This document shows, piece by piece, positions 34,617-48,500 of a stretch of 64,000 nt of DNA (its first letter is position 1; each line of letters starts with the position of its first letter). Made by a program: the position numbers and the translations under genes. This DNA is from Archegozetes longisetosus (taxonomy: Eukaryota > Arthropoda > Arachnida > Sarcoptiformes > Trhypochthoniidae), in assembly GCA_018873245.2 (NCBI GenBank), contig JAEMBT020000002.1, positions 11,530,001 through 11,594,000 of the forward strand, written 5' to 3'. The notes under the pieces were generated by a model. The model was not told where the DNA came from and did no database searches. It worked only from the letters and a program-made list of their open reading frames with translations.

Positions 34617-36221
34617 TCATAGACCTTCTAGTTTTTCAGAGAATGGTATGCTTTTCTTAGGCTCAAACTTGACTCTCTTATAGCTCTTTGGCGTTGAAGT
34701 GCACGGAATCATCGATTCCTTCGTCGTGTTCTGTAACAATGGACTCCTATATGACATCGTTTTATGATCACTACTAATCGATTGATTTAATGGACAACAC
34801 TTGACAGGTTCGAATTTATAAGAAGATGAAACAAATCCAGGTGTTGGCGAACACATCATTTCTCTTTCCGTTGACTCATTTTCATTTTGTTTCAAATTCT
34901 TGTATTTCGAACACATATTTATGTCAAATATATTTTCTTCATTGCTATCATTCAAAGCACTTGAAGCAGAGATTTGAGAACTCTTAGCAACCATTTGATT
35001 ACAAGATTCAGGACTTTTCAACTGAAGACGTGTTTTATTGATTTCATTCAATAAAAGTTGTTCGATGTCATCAAAAAGTAGTCGCGCTTTTATTCTACGA
35101 GTTTCAGTGATGATCATTGGCTCACCGTTTCCTTTACGAAATCCAATAAATTGTTTATTTCCAATATTATCAAAGTTAGAGTTACAATAGTTGTTATCAA
35201 AATTATCTGGGTTCAGCTTTTCTTCGCCATAAGTGCAGTAATCACTTCTCAAAATGAATGGCACATCGTTCTCATGATCGGAACCTTCTGTTTCTTCTCT
35301 ATTTGATTGTTTAACTTCTTCATTAACGGAAGTTTTCTCTTCGTTCACTTCCGAACCGTTGACTATGTTTTTGGTCTGATTCAAAGTTTGTTCAACTTTT
35401 TCGGCGCATTCGAGAAAATATTGGTCTTCTAATGAGTCAAATGAAAATTCTTCATCTAACGTCTCAAATTTTGGAGAACTAGTAGAACACACTTTAGAGT
35501 CTTTCATGTCATCAAGACATTTATTTAAAGTTTCATCTTTTGTATCACTTTTATTATTTGAAACATTTATTAAATCGTTTTCATGCGACTCAATGCAATC
35601 ATTAGTGGTTTTCATAAGTTTTAGTGCTGATCGATAATCGTTACTATAATTATTATCACAATTCAAATCACTTAAATCAAAGTCTTCGAACAATTCCGAA
35701 CAGATCTTCCTCTTATTAGCACTTTGTTTACTATTAGAAACATTTAAGTTACCATTTTTATAAGCAAGTGATTTGGTCAGACTTCTAAATGATTTTGAAT
35801 TTTCATCAACTTTTTCATCAACTTTATCACCAGCTTTATCGTCAACTTTTTCATTAACTTTTTCATCAGTTTTATCGTCAACTTCATCATTAACTGTATT
35901 ATTATTTTCGTTGATATTTACAAATGATTTACTAAAACATTGAAATGAATTCGATTTATTTGAGTCAAGATTTGACTCATTATTGTCTTTGCACTCTTCG
36001 TTCGGATTCAAAATACTTGATGTCAATTTAAAAGAAGTGTTACTACCGTTGAAATCATTAATTTTGCCAATAATCGAAACATCAGTTAAGTCAATATCAG
36101 AGAAGAGTTCACTCAATGGTTTCTTTTCTGATTTACTATTCAATTTTTGTCTCACTTTCTGATTGTTTTGCGATGAATTTGGTTTCCGTTTAAGTCTCGA
36201 AAGTCCCACTCTTTTTGACAT
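34617..36221 (-). CDS. Unrecognised protein with a BRC-type RAD51-binding motif
   Basis: A single uninterrupted frame of 534 residues. Most of it is low-complexity, Asn/Ser/Asp-rich and probably disordered, with a Lys/Asp/Val repeat (KVDDK, KVDEK units) around 110-140. Residues about 358-386 match the BRC repeat of BRCA2: F361, G366, I371, A379 and L382-F383-D-D. The 22-residue spacing from F361 to F383 equals that between F1524 and F1546 of human BRC4. The FxxA position reads FRKG, so Ala is replaced by Gly. A motif SELFxDxDL(T/S)D occurs twice, near 37 and 172. No OB-fold, helicase or nuclease motif is visible. By inference it is a small BRCA2-like or other RAD51-binding protein. It faces eL41 head to head and its start is the first ATG. 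Confidence 0.55.
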   Translation of the reverse strand: MSKRVGLSRLKRKPNSSQNNQKVRQKLNSKSEKKPLSELFSDIDLTDVSIIGKINDFNGSNTSFKLTSSILNPNEECKDNNESNLDSNKSNSFQCFSKSFVNINENNNTVNDEVDDKTDEKVNEKVDDKAGDKVDEKVDENSKSFRSLTKSLAYKNGNLNVSNSKQSANKRKICSELFEDFDLSDLNCDNNYSNDYRSALKLMKTTNDCIESHENDLINVSNNKSDTKDETLNKCLDDMKDSKVCSTSSPKFETLDEEFSFDSLEDQYFLECAEKVEQTLNQTKNIVNGSEVNEEKTSVNEEVKQSNREETEGSDHENDVPFILRSDYCTYGEEKLNPDNFDNNYCNSNFDNIGNKQFIGFRKGNGEPMIITETRRIKARLLFDDIEQLLLNEINKTRLQLKSPESCNQMVAKSSQISASSALNDSNEENIFDINMCSKYKNLKQNENESTEREMMCSPTPGFVSSSYKFEPVKCCPLNQSISSDHKTMSYRSPLLQNTTKESMIPCTSTPKSYKRVKFEPKKSIPFSEKLEGL

Positions 36222-36651
36222 AATTCAATATTAATTAGGAAATTACAAACAAACACTAAATATTAATAAATCTAATTCAAATTGAATAATTCAATCAAAA
36301 ATTGCCGCAATATTCATCCATTGATGATGTTTACAAACATTAGTCAACAATTGGCTCCAAAAGTATTACATAATTGTTGCAATGACGTCTCATTACTTTT
36401 AAACGCAGCACAACAGAATGCAATTGAAGCGAACTAAAAAGGGATCGAAATGTATTGAAATAGAAAGGACGTAATTGACACATTGGTTTAGGTATCCAGC
36501 AAAGCAAATGCGAGATAAAAACTGATTTCCTTTTCCTTTTCGCTGTTAGCATTGGTCTAACGAGTTGCACATTTGTTGGTCTTCATTTCGCCACAGATTC
36601 TGATTCGATTCAGTTCAATTTATTAACTGATTATCAAATTTCTTTCAAAAA
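36222..36651. promoter_or_regulatory. Divergent promoter region, BRC-motif gene / eL41
   Basis: 430 bp between two divergent start codons. A pyrimidine stretch (CTTCATTTC) at about 36581-36589, 70 bp before the eL41 ATG, resembles the 5' TOP start typical of ribosomal protein mRNAs. That is suggestive only. Confidence 0.4.
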
Positions 36652-36799
36652 ATGAGAGCAAAGGTTAGTATTATTGAATGAATTGTTAATCAATATATAT
36701 ATTAATGAATATAATAATTGGTTATTGTTTTAGTGGAGGAAGAAGAGAATGAGAAGACTAAAGAGAAAGAGAAGGAAGATGAGAGAACGATCCAAATAA
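36652..36799 (+). CDS. RpL41: 60S ribosomal protein eL41
   Basis: Two exons, 36652-36663 (12 nt, MRAK) and 36734-36799, joined by a 70-nt GT-AG intron, encode exactly 25 residues: MRAKWRKKRMRRLKRKRR, then KMRERSK and stop. This is the eL41 sequence with one change near the end (usually ARSK). eL41 is the shortest ribosomal protein, a single basic helix in the large subunit at the intersubunit bridge. Too short for ordinary ORF calling. Splice sites, length and sequence all agree. Confidence 0.97.
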
Positions 36800-36950
36800 G
36801 CGGTCTATCGGTTGTCTCAATACTGGAGCCAACTCTCAAACAACATTACTCGACATAATTTGAAGTCTATCTTAATGATAATCGTTAAATAATCGTGATT
36901 TGATGTTAGCTTTCAATCTATGGCTATAAGTAATGTTGTAATGAATTAAT

Positions 36951-36956
36951 AATAAA
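36951..36956 (+). terminator. Polyadenylation signal AATAAA for eL41
   Basis: Canonical AATAAA about 150 bp after the eL41 stop codon, followed within 30 bp by a T-rich stretch. Position fits a short ribosomal-protein 3' UTR. Confidence 0.55.
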
Positions 36957-37605
36957 CTGAGAAAATGCTTTATGTAAACATTTTTACCAATAAACGAGTT
37001 CTCAAAAATATCATCTCAATTCTAATTTTGACTATTGACTATTTAAATCATGTTTCAGCTAAAAACGAGATCTAATTGTATAAATTTAAATCATAGTAAA
37101 CAAAGGTGCTCGTGGTCGACCAGAGGTTTGCCGAGTAAAGCTGGAAACTTCTATGAAATTCGATTTTTTTGCATCAGTTATGGAAGATTATTAAAGGCTA
37201 ATTCTGCGATTTCAGGTTATTTAATACTATATTTCCTATTCGACAAGCAGACATGCTTTAGTTCACATGTGTCTTCTGCAACCATAAGGTAAAGCCAACT
37301 ATAACCCTATGACTGATTGGATAATGGTTGGATGACTATTATTGTCAATACCCAGTTTCATCGTCAATGTTAATGCAAAATATAAGTATGCAGTTGTTAA
37401 TGCAAGTTATTAATAAATAATTTTTATTAATTTAAACAGAATATGAGATATCAATATAGAATATATTCATAAAATAATAGCAAATACTGATAAGGACTAG
37501 AACCGTATTGTTTAGTTAATACATTGTTGACAATCAATATTATAGTTAAAATTGAAAAAACGATAAAAAACAAAAGAATAAAATTCGGTAGAAATAAATA
37601 TTTAA
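36957..37605. other. Spacer between eL41 and ICA1 3' ends
   Basis: Convergent genes end here. An 80-codon open frame at 37050-37292 has no recognisable composition. Nothing else seen. Confidence 0.45.
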
Positions 37606-39881
<2,276 letters not shown>

Positions 39882-40911
39882 CTATAATTATTCGTTAGAA
39901 CTTATTTATATTGAGTATCGCTCAAATAACTTCTATTTATCGTTTGATAAAATTGATTATTCAAATGTCCAGAAATACTTTGCTTAATAACAGTGAAAAA
40001 TACAAAACATTGAAAAAATCCAAGACGATTGACTTAAATCTTATAAATCAACAGAAAGACTGAATCCTTACATGTTTTTCAAATTATTTGACTAGAGGAT
40101 ACATCAATTTAAATGATTTAATGATAAATATCAATTAAACAGCTGTGAAAATCGATTTAAGTATAAATTGATAAACAAATGCAAGTCTTGATGAACGCTA
40201 ATTCTCAGAAATGCGAGTTTAGTATAAACTATTTATACTAAATGTGAACGCCTTTTCAAGTTTTTCTTGACACAAATGCAACTTTCACCCAAAACTAGAG
40301 GTAAAGATGCACTTTTTGGGGTCAAATTTGTGCTCAAACGAAACAAAAGTTGGTCGGTTTCTGATTTTGCCCAAAAATAACGGTTCGAGTTGCTATGAGT
40401 TTGTTTGTGTAGAATATTTGACTAGACTTTTTCGAAAGCTTTTATTCGCACCAGTAAATGACGTAAAGTATTGTAATACTAGAACACCCGAAAGATCGTT
40501 ATTGTATTGAATTCTCATATTTCACATAAAAGTAGTTTATGAATGGCTAAAAATCTTTTATGTTTTGGTTAACACTAATCAAACAATAGACTGAACACAA
40601 GTGACATTTTATTTGTCAGAATTGAATTAAATTAGTTAAATCATTGATAAGTTGAGCAGCAAAACAAAGTCAATTTTATGCTCGTTTATTACGTTTTAAA
40701 ACGCAATCAAATTAAACGTAAGTTTTATTTTCTGATTAGTAGATTTTATTGTTATTTCAAATGTTTGACATGTTGTGCATTGCTGTCAATAAGAATCAAA
40801 ATATGATTAACATTAATATGGACTCATGACTAGACTTCAATGTAGAATGAATTTATTAATTTTTATGTTTATAACAACCCAATAGATTACTGTTCAGACA
40901 TAATTCGTTCA
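39882..40911. other. Spacer between ICA1 and BTB-ZF 5' ends
   Basis: Divergent genes flank this 1 kb. It should hold the missing ICA1 first exon and both promoters, but I could not identify that exon. Open frames here look random. Confidence 0.45.
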
Positions 40912-43900
40912 ATGGCTGACTCACAAGCTTATTGTCTGAGACGAAAGAACCATCAGTCAGATCTGATCGATGTCTTCGATCGTATGTTCAAAGACGAGTC
41001 GATGACAGATGTGACACTGATGTGTGAAGACGGATCTATTAAAGCGCACCGAATGGTGTTATCTGCGTGTTCTCCGTATTTCAAGACTGTATTCGACAAG
41101 ATGCCAAATAATTATCATTATTACCCAATAGTCATATTGAAAGACATGCCAATTATTGATCTCAGAGCCATTATTGAGTTCATATACAGGGGAGAAGTGA
41201 CTGTAGCTCAGGAACAACTCGAGTCTGTCATCAAAAATGGTGAATCACTTCAAATCAAAGGACTGGTCGATATTGAAGATAATAAGGATAAAGATTCAAA
41301 TAACGCGACTACTATTTCCAGAAGAAGAAAACGGAGACGACATCGCCGGAAGTCTGCTTTGGATGAAAATAATAAGAATAGTAATGATCAAGAAGAAGAT
41401 GAAGATGAAGATATGAATGATAGACAAGATAGGACCAACTCATCTGACGATTATGTCAGTGAATATTCAGATGGAGACGAAACGAGTCATTCACTAAATG
41501 GTACACCAACTGATGTGGGCACTTCCAGAAATTATAATGAGAGTGTTGGCGCCTCTGAAGGAGATATTGAACCATCGAGACTACTCGAACAGTCTATGAT
41601 TACTGGAGATGTAAGTCTTTAGTCAAGCTTTGTTTTATTTATATCTTGTTGAAAGTTATTCCAAACTTATGTTTATCTATTATTTAGACTCAGGAGAGTA
41701 ATAGTATTCACCAATATTCTTCATCATCCAATGCTCATCCATTGTCAACTGTAGATGAAGATGGTATGTGTTGTTATTACTGAATTAAATTGATAAGTTT
41801 TGCATTTAAAAAGTTATCTGATGATTTGTAACTCATATTTCAGATGTAAAGCCAATACTCTATGACGAACCAATAGGTCTGATATCACAAATCTCTTCAG
41901 GTTTAGCCACACATTCATTATCACATGATGGCCATACAGACTCACCTCATAATCACTCTTCTGCTCACGTATCGACTGCTTCAACCTCATTAACTTATGA
42001 TGCATCTGGCATACCGTCTATTCCTGGGACTAGTAGTTCATCACAAACCGCAACGCGTTCTCATTCATCAAATGGTAAGAAAAAATTGATTCTTTTGCTT
42101 AATTTATCAATACTGTCATGTTTTGAAATCGCTTTCATTTAATTAAATTTTAAATTGAGTAAAATTATGACATATTGAAATATTTGATTATAAGATTTAG
42201 TTTATATTTGCTGAATATCCATTTCAAAGTTATCTAACTTGACATATGGTTAACCGTAAATTGCAATAATTATATTGCTTATAAAAAGCTAGTGATCGCA
42301 TCATTTAATAGTCTGTTTTTCTCAAATCAAGTCTAAATTGATGTTCGCCCAATATTCCGATTATTCAACATAGCCTTCAATTTCAAATGTGTGGCATCGT
42401 TTGAGTTGAACACTCGATTAATACAATATACTATTTCATGAAAAATTTATGATTATCGGAAACTTTGTTTTCTATTTGATTATTTTAAAGCGGTTTCAAA
42501 ATCTTTAGTCTGTAAATAGAATTAGAGTAGATTTTGATTATTTTTGTTCACTCTTCAAAATATACGAGTTATTTCATTCATTAATAACATTGTGATCAAA
42601 ACTTTACATTTTAATTTTAAACCTATTAATTTTGGTTTTAAAACTACTCCGAGTGAATTGCTTCACGAAATAACGGATTCTTTACAGTTTTATGAAACTT
42701 TGATGATTGCTTTGATCTTCGTTACGTGAACTCCATTCACAATTCAAATACATATCTTCAATGTAATAAAGATTTAGAGTTTTGCGCTTTCAAGTCATTT
42801 TCAAAGTTTTTGTAGAGTTTTTTGTAGTCTAAGTTAAAGTTGAATACATTATTATTGAAGATCATTGGATTGACGAACTCTTTTCTTATTAACTTGACGA
42901 AAAGTTTGATTTGTGCGCTTTGAATAAGACTTGCTCAAATCCACAGAACTAGAGGAACCAAATTCAGATTCTAATGATATGATGGCAAATTTATGCAAAA
43001 CTTATGGCAATCCTCAGTCTGTTTACTTTGAATAAATTAAGATTATTTGATAATAAACTTAATTACAATTGACAAAAACTAGTGTTCGAAATTAAGGTGC
43101 TTTCATCTTTTGCGATTAAATCTAATTCGGGTTAAAACAACTCAAAATATGTCTGAAAAACTTGATGCATTTTTCAGCTAAGAGTCCTATCCAAAAGTGT
43201 ATTTTGTGCATCAGTCGATACTTAAAAAGTTTTATTTTGAGTCTGGAACATAGAAAGCGATTTCTTGCACATGTGTTTTGTGTTTTTCATTAAATAGTGT
43301 AATGAAAATTGGGTTTAAGTTATTAAAGACCTGCTCATTACCATTTGCAGAGCATTTTGGGCACTCTCTTCATTCTCTCCACTCTTCATCTAGTAATACT
43401 GTGAATACTCCTAATACTCATTTGTCCACATTATCGTTTCAATCAGAAGGATGTTCATCATTAACCTCACTATCAGTGAGTGGACGACGTCCTTATCACT
43501 GCCCCATTTGTTTGAAATCATTTTCTGAAAAGGGGAATATGAAAAGACACACTCAAATACATTTACAACAACGTAATCGTTATGTTTGTGATACATGTGG
43601 CAAATGTTTCGCCTGGAAAGATAACTTTCATCGACATAAACGTAGCGCACATACAAGTCCTCTTAATTTTTCTAAATAAGAACTGACCATTGCTTTAGTC
43701 GTGACAGATTTGCATAAGTTTGCATTACTAGCATACTATATCTTAATCATTCTATTGAAAATTAAATTTATGAACAAATTTTACTAACATTTAATGTCGT
43801 TATATCTTGTACTTAACTTATTTGATCTCTCAATTTTCTTATTTAATTTAATTTGATTTCAATAATAAAAATGTCAAATATTTAAACTTAACTATTAATT

Positions 43901-45099
43901 GTAATATAAAATTGACTGTAGATATTTTTGACTATTATCAAGATTTGATATTTGTTTCGAATAAATTGAAGCACTAAGTCCTTTGCTGCAAACTTTTACT
44001 CAATGATTGCTTCAATAATTGCTCGTCTCTGATTATAAGTTGTTTTGAAAACCTGAGCGATTTGTTCGAGCTAGTATAGGGTCTGTAAAACTCGAAGTAG
44101 ACTCCAAATCATATTTTTGATGAAAATCCAGTAACAATTAGTCCGAAAGATCCAATCCTGAAGAAGGTACCGAATGCGCAAAACTCATCACTTTGAAAGT
44201 GATTCATACGATATTTTTTGCTTAATTTGTTGCTAAGATAACTATTTAGCGAATGATTAGTTCGAAATATATTTAGTGCGACTTTTTACTAAAATTGCTT
44301 TCACTTAAAAACATTTTAATCATTACAGAGAAACGCAAACACAAATCCACTACAGCAAAGAAGTCACTGCATTCTAGACTACAGAGTCAATCATTTCATA
44401 CACGACAACAACGTTTTCATTGTCACATTTGTCATCAAGGATTTACTGCAAAACGCAATTTGCAGAGACATATGCAAATTCATAACTATTATCGAAATAA
44501 GTTTGAATGTGAAGTCTGTCAGAGACAGTTCTCTTGGAAGCATACTCTTAATATTCATAAAGAAAAAGCGCATAATATTAAGCTGTAATACTTGTACATA
44601 ACAACATTACCGAAATTGATTTCTTTATTTTTCATCACTACTGTATCTCATATTAATTCTCATGTATAAAAACACTTTGATTTAACCAAAGATTGTGTTT
44701 CGATGTGTCTTTCAGTGAAATAGAGAGACAATATTTGATATTTAATGATTAAGACATTTTATCATTGATTCTCTGATGTGTGAAACTTAACTATTACTAA
44801 ACCTAATTTTGAACAATTGCCATTAGTTACACTAAATTATCATAACATAAGTTTGTAATATATAGCTATCATTTAATTCAAATGTAATTTCAGGTAAAAC
44901 GACAGGTGGATATCAATGTCTTGTTTGCTCGAAACGATTCGATGTTCGCTATAGTCTTATTCGACACATTAGAGTAATTCACGAACAAACAACTTATTAT
45001 GTTTGCAGTTATTGTGGACGAAACTTTACGTGGAAGTCAGCCTATTTGAGACATATTAATATCACTTGTCATGTCAAGGCTAAAAATAAACGTCCATAA
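40912..45099 (+). CDS. Lola/broad-type BTB zinc-finger transcription factor with alternative 3' exons
   Basis: Common exons 40912-41610, 41688-41763 and 41844-42074 encode 335 residues ending in phase 1. The BTB domain covers about 8-120 (CLRRKNHQSDLIDVFD, MVLSACSPYFK, EFIYRGEVTVAQEQL, ESLQIKGL), the signature of the arthropod lola/broad/tramtrack group. A basic RRRKRRRHRRK stretch and a Ser/Asp-rich linker follow. The C-terminus is supplied by one of three terminal exons (43351-43679, 44329-44588, 44894-45099). Each starts in phase 1, carries a pair of zinc fingers and has its own stop, giving proteins of 444, 421 or 403 residues. Such factors dimerise through BTB and bind DNA through the fingers. 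An AATAAA at 45403-45408 lies after the last exon. Orthology to a named gene is not settled. Confidence 0.88.
42075..43350 (+). other. BTB-ZF intron before first zinc-finger exon
   Basis: 1.3 kb intron. A 61-codon frame at 42544-42729 shows no zinc-finger residues. No further cassette seen. Confidence 0.6.
43351..43679 (+). CDS. Alternative zinc-finger exon A of BTB-ZF gene
   Basis: Phase-1 terminal exon after acceptor atttgcag. It encodes a Ser/His-rich lead, then two fingers: CPIC...GNMKRHTQIH and CDTC...WKDNFHRHKRSAH, and its own TAA stop. The first finger is classical C2H2 and the second has the lola-like longer H-x4-H spacing. Confidence 0.88.
44329..44588 (+). CDS. Alternative zinc-finger exon B of BTB-ZF gene
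   Basis: Phase-1 terminal exon after acceptor cattacag. It encodes a basic lead (EKRKHKSTTAKK), then CHIC...RNLQRHMQIH and CEVC...WKHTLNIHKEKAH, stop TAA. Same layout as exon A, with different residues in the DNA-reading helices. Confidence 0.88.
44894..45099 (+). CDS. Alternative zinc-finger exon C of BTB-ZF gene
   Basis: Phase-1 terminal exon after acceptor atttcag. It encodes CLVC...YSLIRHIRVIH and CSYC...WKSAYLRHINITCH, then a short basic tail and TAA. The two fingers start almost at the splice site, with only a few residues of lead. Confidence 0.88.
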
Positions 45100-45110
45100 A
45101 ATATCAAATT

Positions 45111-45137
45111 TAATTATTATTATTATTATTATTATTA
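45111..45137. repeat. (ATT)n microsatellite
   Basis: Nine or so ATT/TTA units directly after the stop codon of zinc-finger exon C, in the 3' UTR. Confidence 0.8.
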
Positions 45138-45556
45138 ATTTGTATTTGAAATTTCTAAGCTAACACTTTCATTAGCACATTATAAATGTATGCTTCATTC
45201 GCACAATCAGTACGATTAGCATTTGTTAATAAATCAATCATTTGCTCATTTAAGACTTTTAATCAATCACTAATTTAACTATTCACCGAATTATTCATAG
45301 ATCATCTTTAAGTAATGTATTGTAACTTATAAATAGTAAGTTTTGGTATGAAATGTGTTCAAAAAACGCGCTTTAAATTGATTCATTGAGGGATTTTATA
45401 GAAATAAAAAAGAGATTTTGTTTAGATGACTGAATAATATGGCGTTCATCACAACTGATTGTTAACTCATTTTATTGTCTGAAATGGAAATATAGAAAAT
45501 ATTTGTTCACTCAATGATTTGACTCTAAATAAGAGAAGATTGATAATAGGTTAGAA
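45138..45556. other. Spacer between BTB-ZF and SFSWAP
   Basis: About 420 bp with the BTB-ZF poly(A) signal near 45403 and presumably the SFSWAP promoter. No open frame. Confidence 0.5.
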
Positions 45557-48500
45557 ATGGATTCAAAACTGAGTAGTGTTGAGAAGAGCTTGACATCGAT
45601 GTCATGGGAAAGACAGACGAATGACATGACATCACATTCGCACTTGTGGTCAACAAATAATTCGGCATCAAACTCCAATTCTGATCAATTGTTTGTCTTC
45701 GGCTACTCGTGTAAACTGTTTCGCGACGACCAAAGGGCTCAAGAAATGGATTGCGGCAAACACCTGATACCATGGATGGGATCGGAAGCACTTTTGATTG
45801 ACAGGTCCGTCGATAGTAATCAATATGAATATGAATTGAGATTGAAATTAATAATGATTTTATTGACAATTCTTTTGGAAACTCTTTTATCACAAAGAAA
45901 GGATACAATCTTATCATTTTTGACTCATTTACAGAATGAGTCAATTATTTTTTTTTTCTATAACAATAATTTCGATTTTAAAATCCCTTTCCTTAAGAAC
46001 AGGAGTGATATGTTGTGTCGTTATTATAAGATAATAATGGATGGAATGGTATTCACATTATAAGAAGGATTGGTATGAATTATATATTGAAAATCAGAAA
46101 TATACAAAATGAAATGATTGATCAATGAATCAGATATTTGTTGTTTTTGATCATTTTATAATAAAGAGTTGCATAAAAATAGCAAATAATTACTTCAATT
46201 CTTATTACCAAAAACATTTGTGGCAAATCGTTAGCGGATCACAAGCTTTGCGCCTAAAAATTGATAAATGATTTATAATGTTTGCCTGTGTTCTGAAAAA
46301 TTCTGTATAAAATCGTTGACTTAAACCAGACAATTAGACAGAATAGTATCTAAACTAAATTTTGGTGCAAAGACTCGACACCATTTCGCTAATTCGATCT
46401 GCATTTAAAGTTAGTTTTAGTAAACATTTTATTTACTTTTTATACTTATGTCAATTTGTTTTTAAAACAATAGTTGAATTTACTTGAATTTTCACTTTCT
46501 AACTTTATTATTTTTTCTGTTCGATGTTCTATAAAGGTTTGATGTTCGCGGATATCTCCACGATTTGAAGCAGTACGAACCAAATAAGAATTCTAGTGAG
46601 CAATTCACATCGGAAGAATTGGAGATCGAAAGGCTTTGCGATGAAGAGCGCTTTGCTGATCTTAAAATGATGACGATAGTCATGGTATTTGATTGTACCA
46701 TTGTTATTATTATTATTTAAGATTAATCTGATTCAATGTATTCTCGCAGAAGAAGAGATTAAACGATTACACGCGGCGTTGGCTGATGGCGCATCTTATC
46801 ATCAGATGGATTACAAATATGACGAAAATTCGTCGAATACTGCAGCAGTTGTAACAGAATCTTCATTACCTGTAAAAGTAGAAGACGAACAGATTGATGA
46901 CAGCGATCGCTTCAAACTGCCATCTGGTCTGTCGCCACCAGAAGGCATTTCATTGGTATATTTACGATAACTATTATGAACTGTATCTCATTTTGATCTG
47001 TTTACAGCCCGATAGTCAGAAACTGCATAATATCATAGAAAAAACTGCATCGTTTGTCAGTCAACACGGACCTCAAATGGAAATAATTGTCAAAACCAAA
47101 CAGTCTTCAAACAAAAATTTTGACTTTCTATCGTTTGACTCCCAATTAAATCCCTACTATAGATTTCTATTATCAAATATAAAATCTGGCAAATATATCC
47201 CAAAGCAAAGTGAGAACAGTGATAAATCAGACTCAGATGATTCTGATGATGAACACTATTTGCACCCAAGTTTACTCGGATCTAATAGAAGTCGAAATAC
47301 ACACTCTAGTGAACCTTTCAATATACCAAATTTATTACGCGCCACAAACAACCACGACTCATATTCACAACTTGTTAAAAATTTTAAAGATAAATTTCCA
47401 ATCAATGAAGAAAAACAAGAAACAACAGAAACTTCATCTGAATCAAAGCTCTTATCAGTTGAAACTAATTCACCAAATGGTGGTAACAATGAGGATAAGA
47501 CTAGTGGTGCGACCACAACTCAACCTACGTGGTCATCCCTTTTGCCGTCTCCTCCGCCAGAAATAGAAGTGATCATTGAAAAACTCGCTCAACACGTGGC
47601 CAAAAATGGCGAACAATTCGAATTATCGATTCGAAAGCTAGGAGAGACCAGATTTGAATTCGTGAATCCTGGCAATATTTATCACGCGCACTATATTAGA
47701 AGGAAATTGCATCATTTAGAAGAAAATCGCAAAATACAAGCCAAACAATTGAAAGTTAATCAAAAAAAGAGTGCTAACAAAAGTGACTCACATGTACCCA
47801 AAACACCCGTTAGTTTTAGTATTAGTGCAAAAGATTCCAAACCTAATGCTCAAATCGGACAATCAGATGATAGTCTATTATCCACCGGATTATCAAAACG
47901 TGATGATGAACGTAACTCGAATTCAGAAACAAACGCCAAACGAATTTGTGAAAATGCTTTAAAAGATAAATTGGCGTATGCAGCGAGAGATAGAGTAGCC
48001 AAAGAAAAGCAACTTCAAGAAGAAAGAAAACGAAAGGCAGCGGTTTTCCTTAGCTTAATTAAAAAACAAGCTAAAGAGCAACCAAAAAGTGTCAATTCAA
48101 ATGAAACTACTTTTGGGAGTTCGTGCACTTATGGACCAGAATTGCCGAAACCTATTGTTAACAACCAACAACTCTCACCAACAATAGCTGCAGTCACTTC
48201 TCCTAACAATTCTCCTGATATTGATAGAAATGCAGAAAATGAAAACACTTTATTAGATACAGCCTTAAGTCATAAAGGTTACGAAACACCGAGAAGCGGA
48301 TCTCTTTTACCTTTTATCGTGAGCGATAAGCCTTTAAAAGAGTCGAGACTATCACCACCTCATAGACATCATAGATACAAGAGATCTTCGAGTCATTCGA
48401 AATCATATAAGAGAAGAAGATCGCGATCGCCAAAAACTAAATCAAGAAAGAAATCTAAATCTCGTTCTCCAAGCTCTTCGAGATCGTCTTCACACTCACG

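Noticed and set aside
45525..45944. 139-codon minus-strand frame opposite SFSWAP exon 1
   Set aside because: Antisense to the conserved SFSWAP N-terminus ([12 protein letters not shown]), which explains the open frame.
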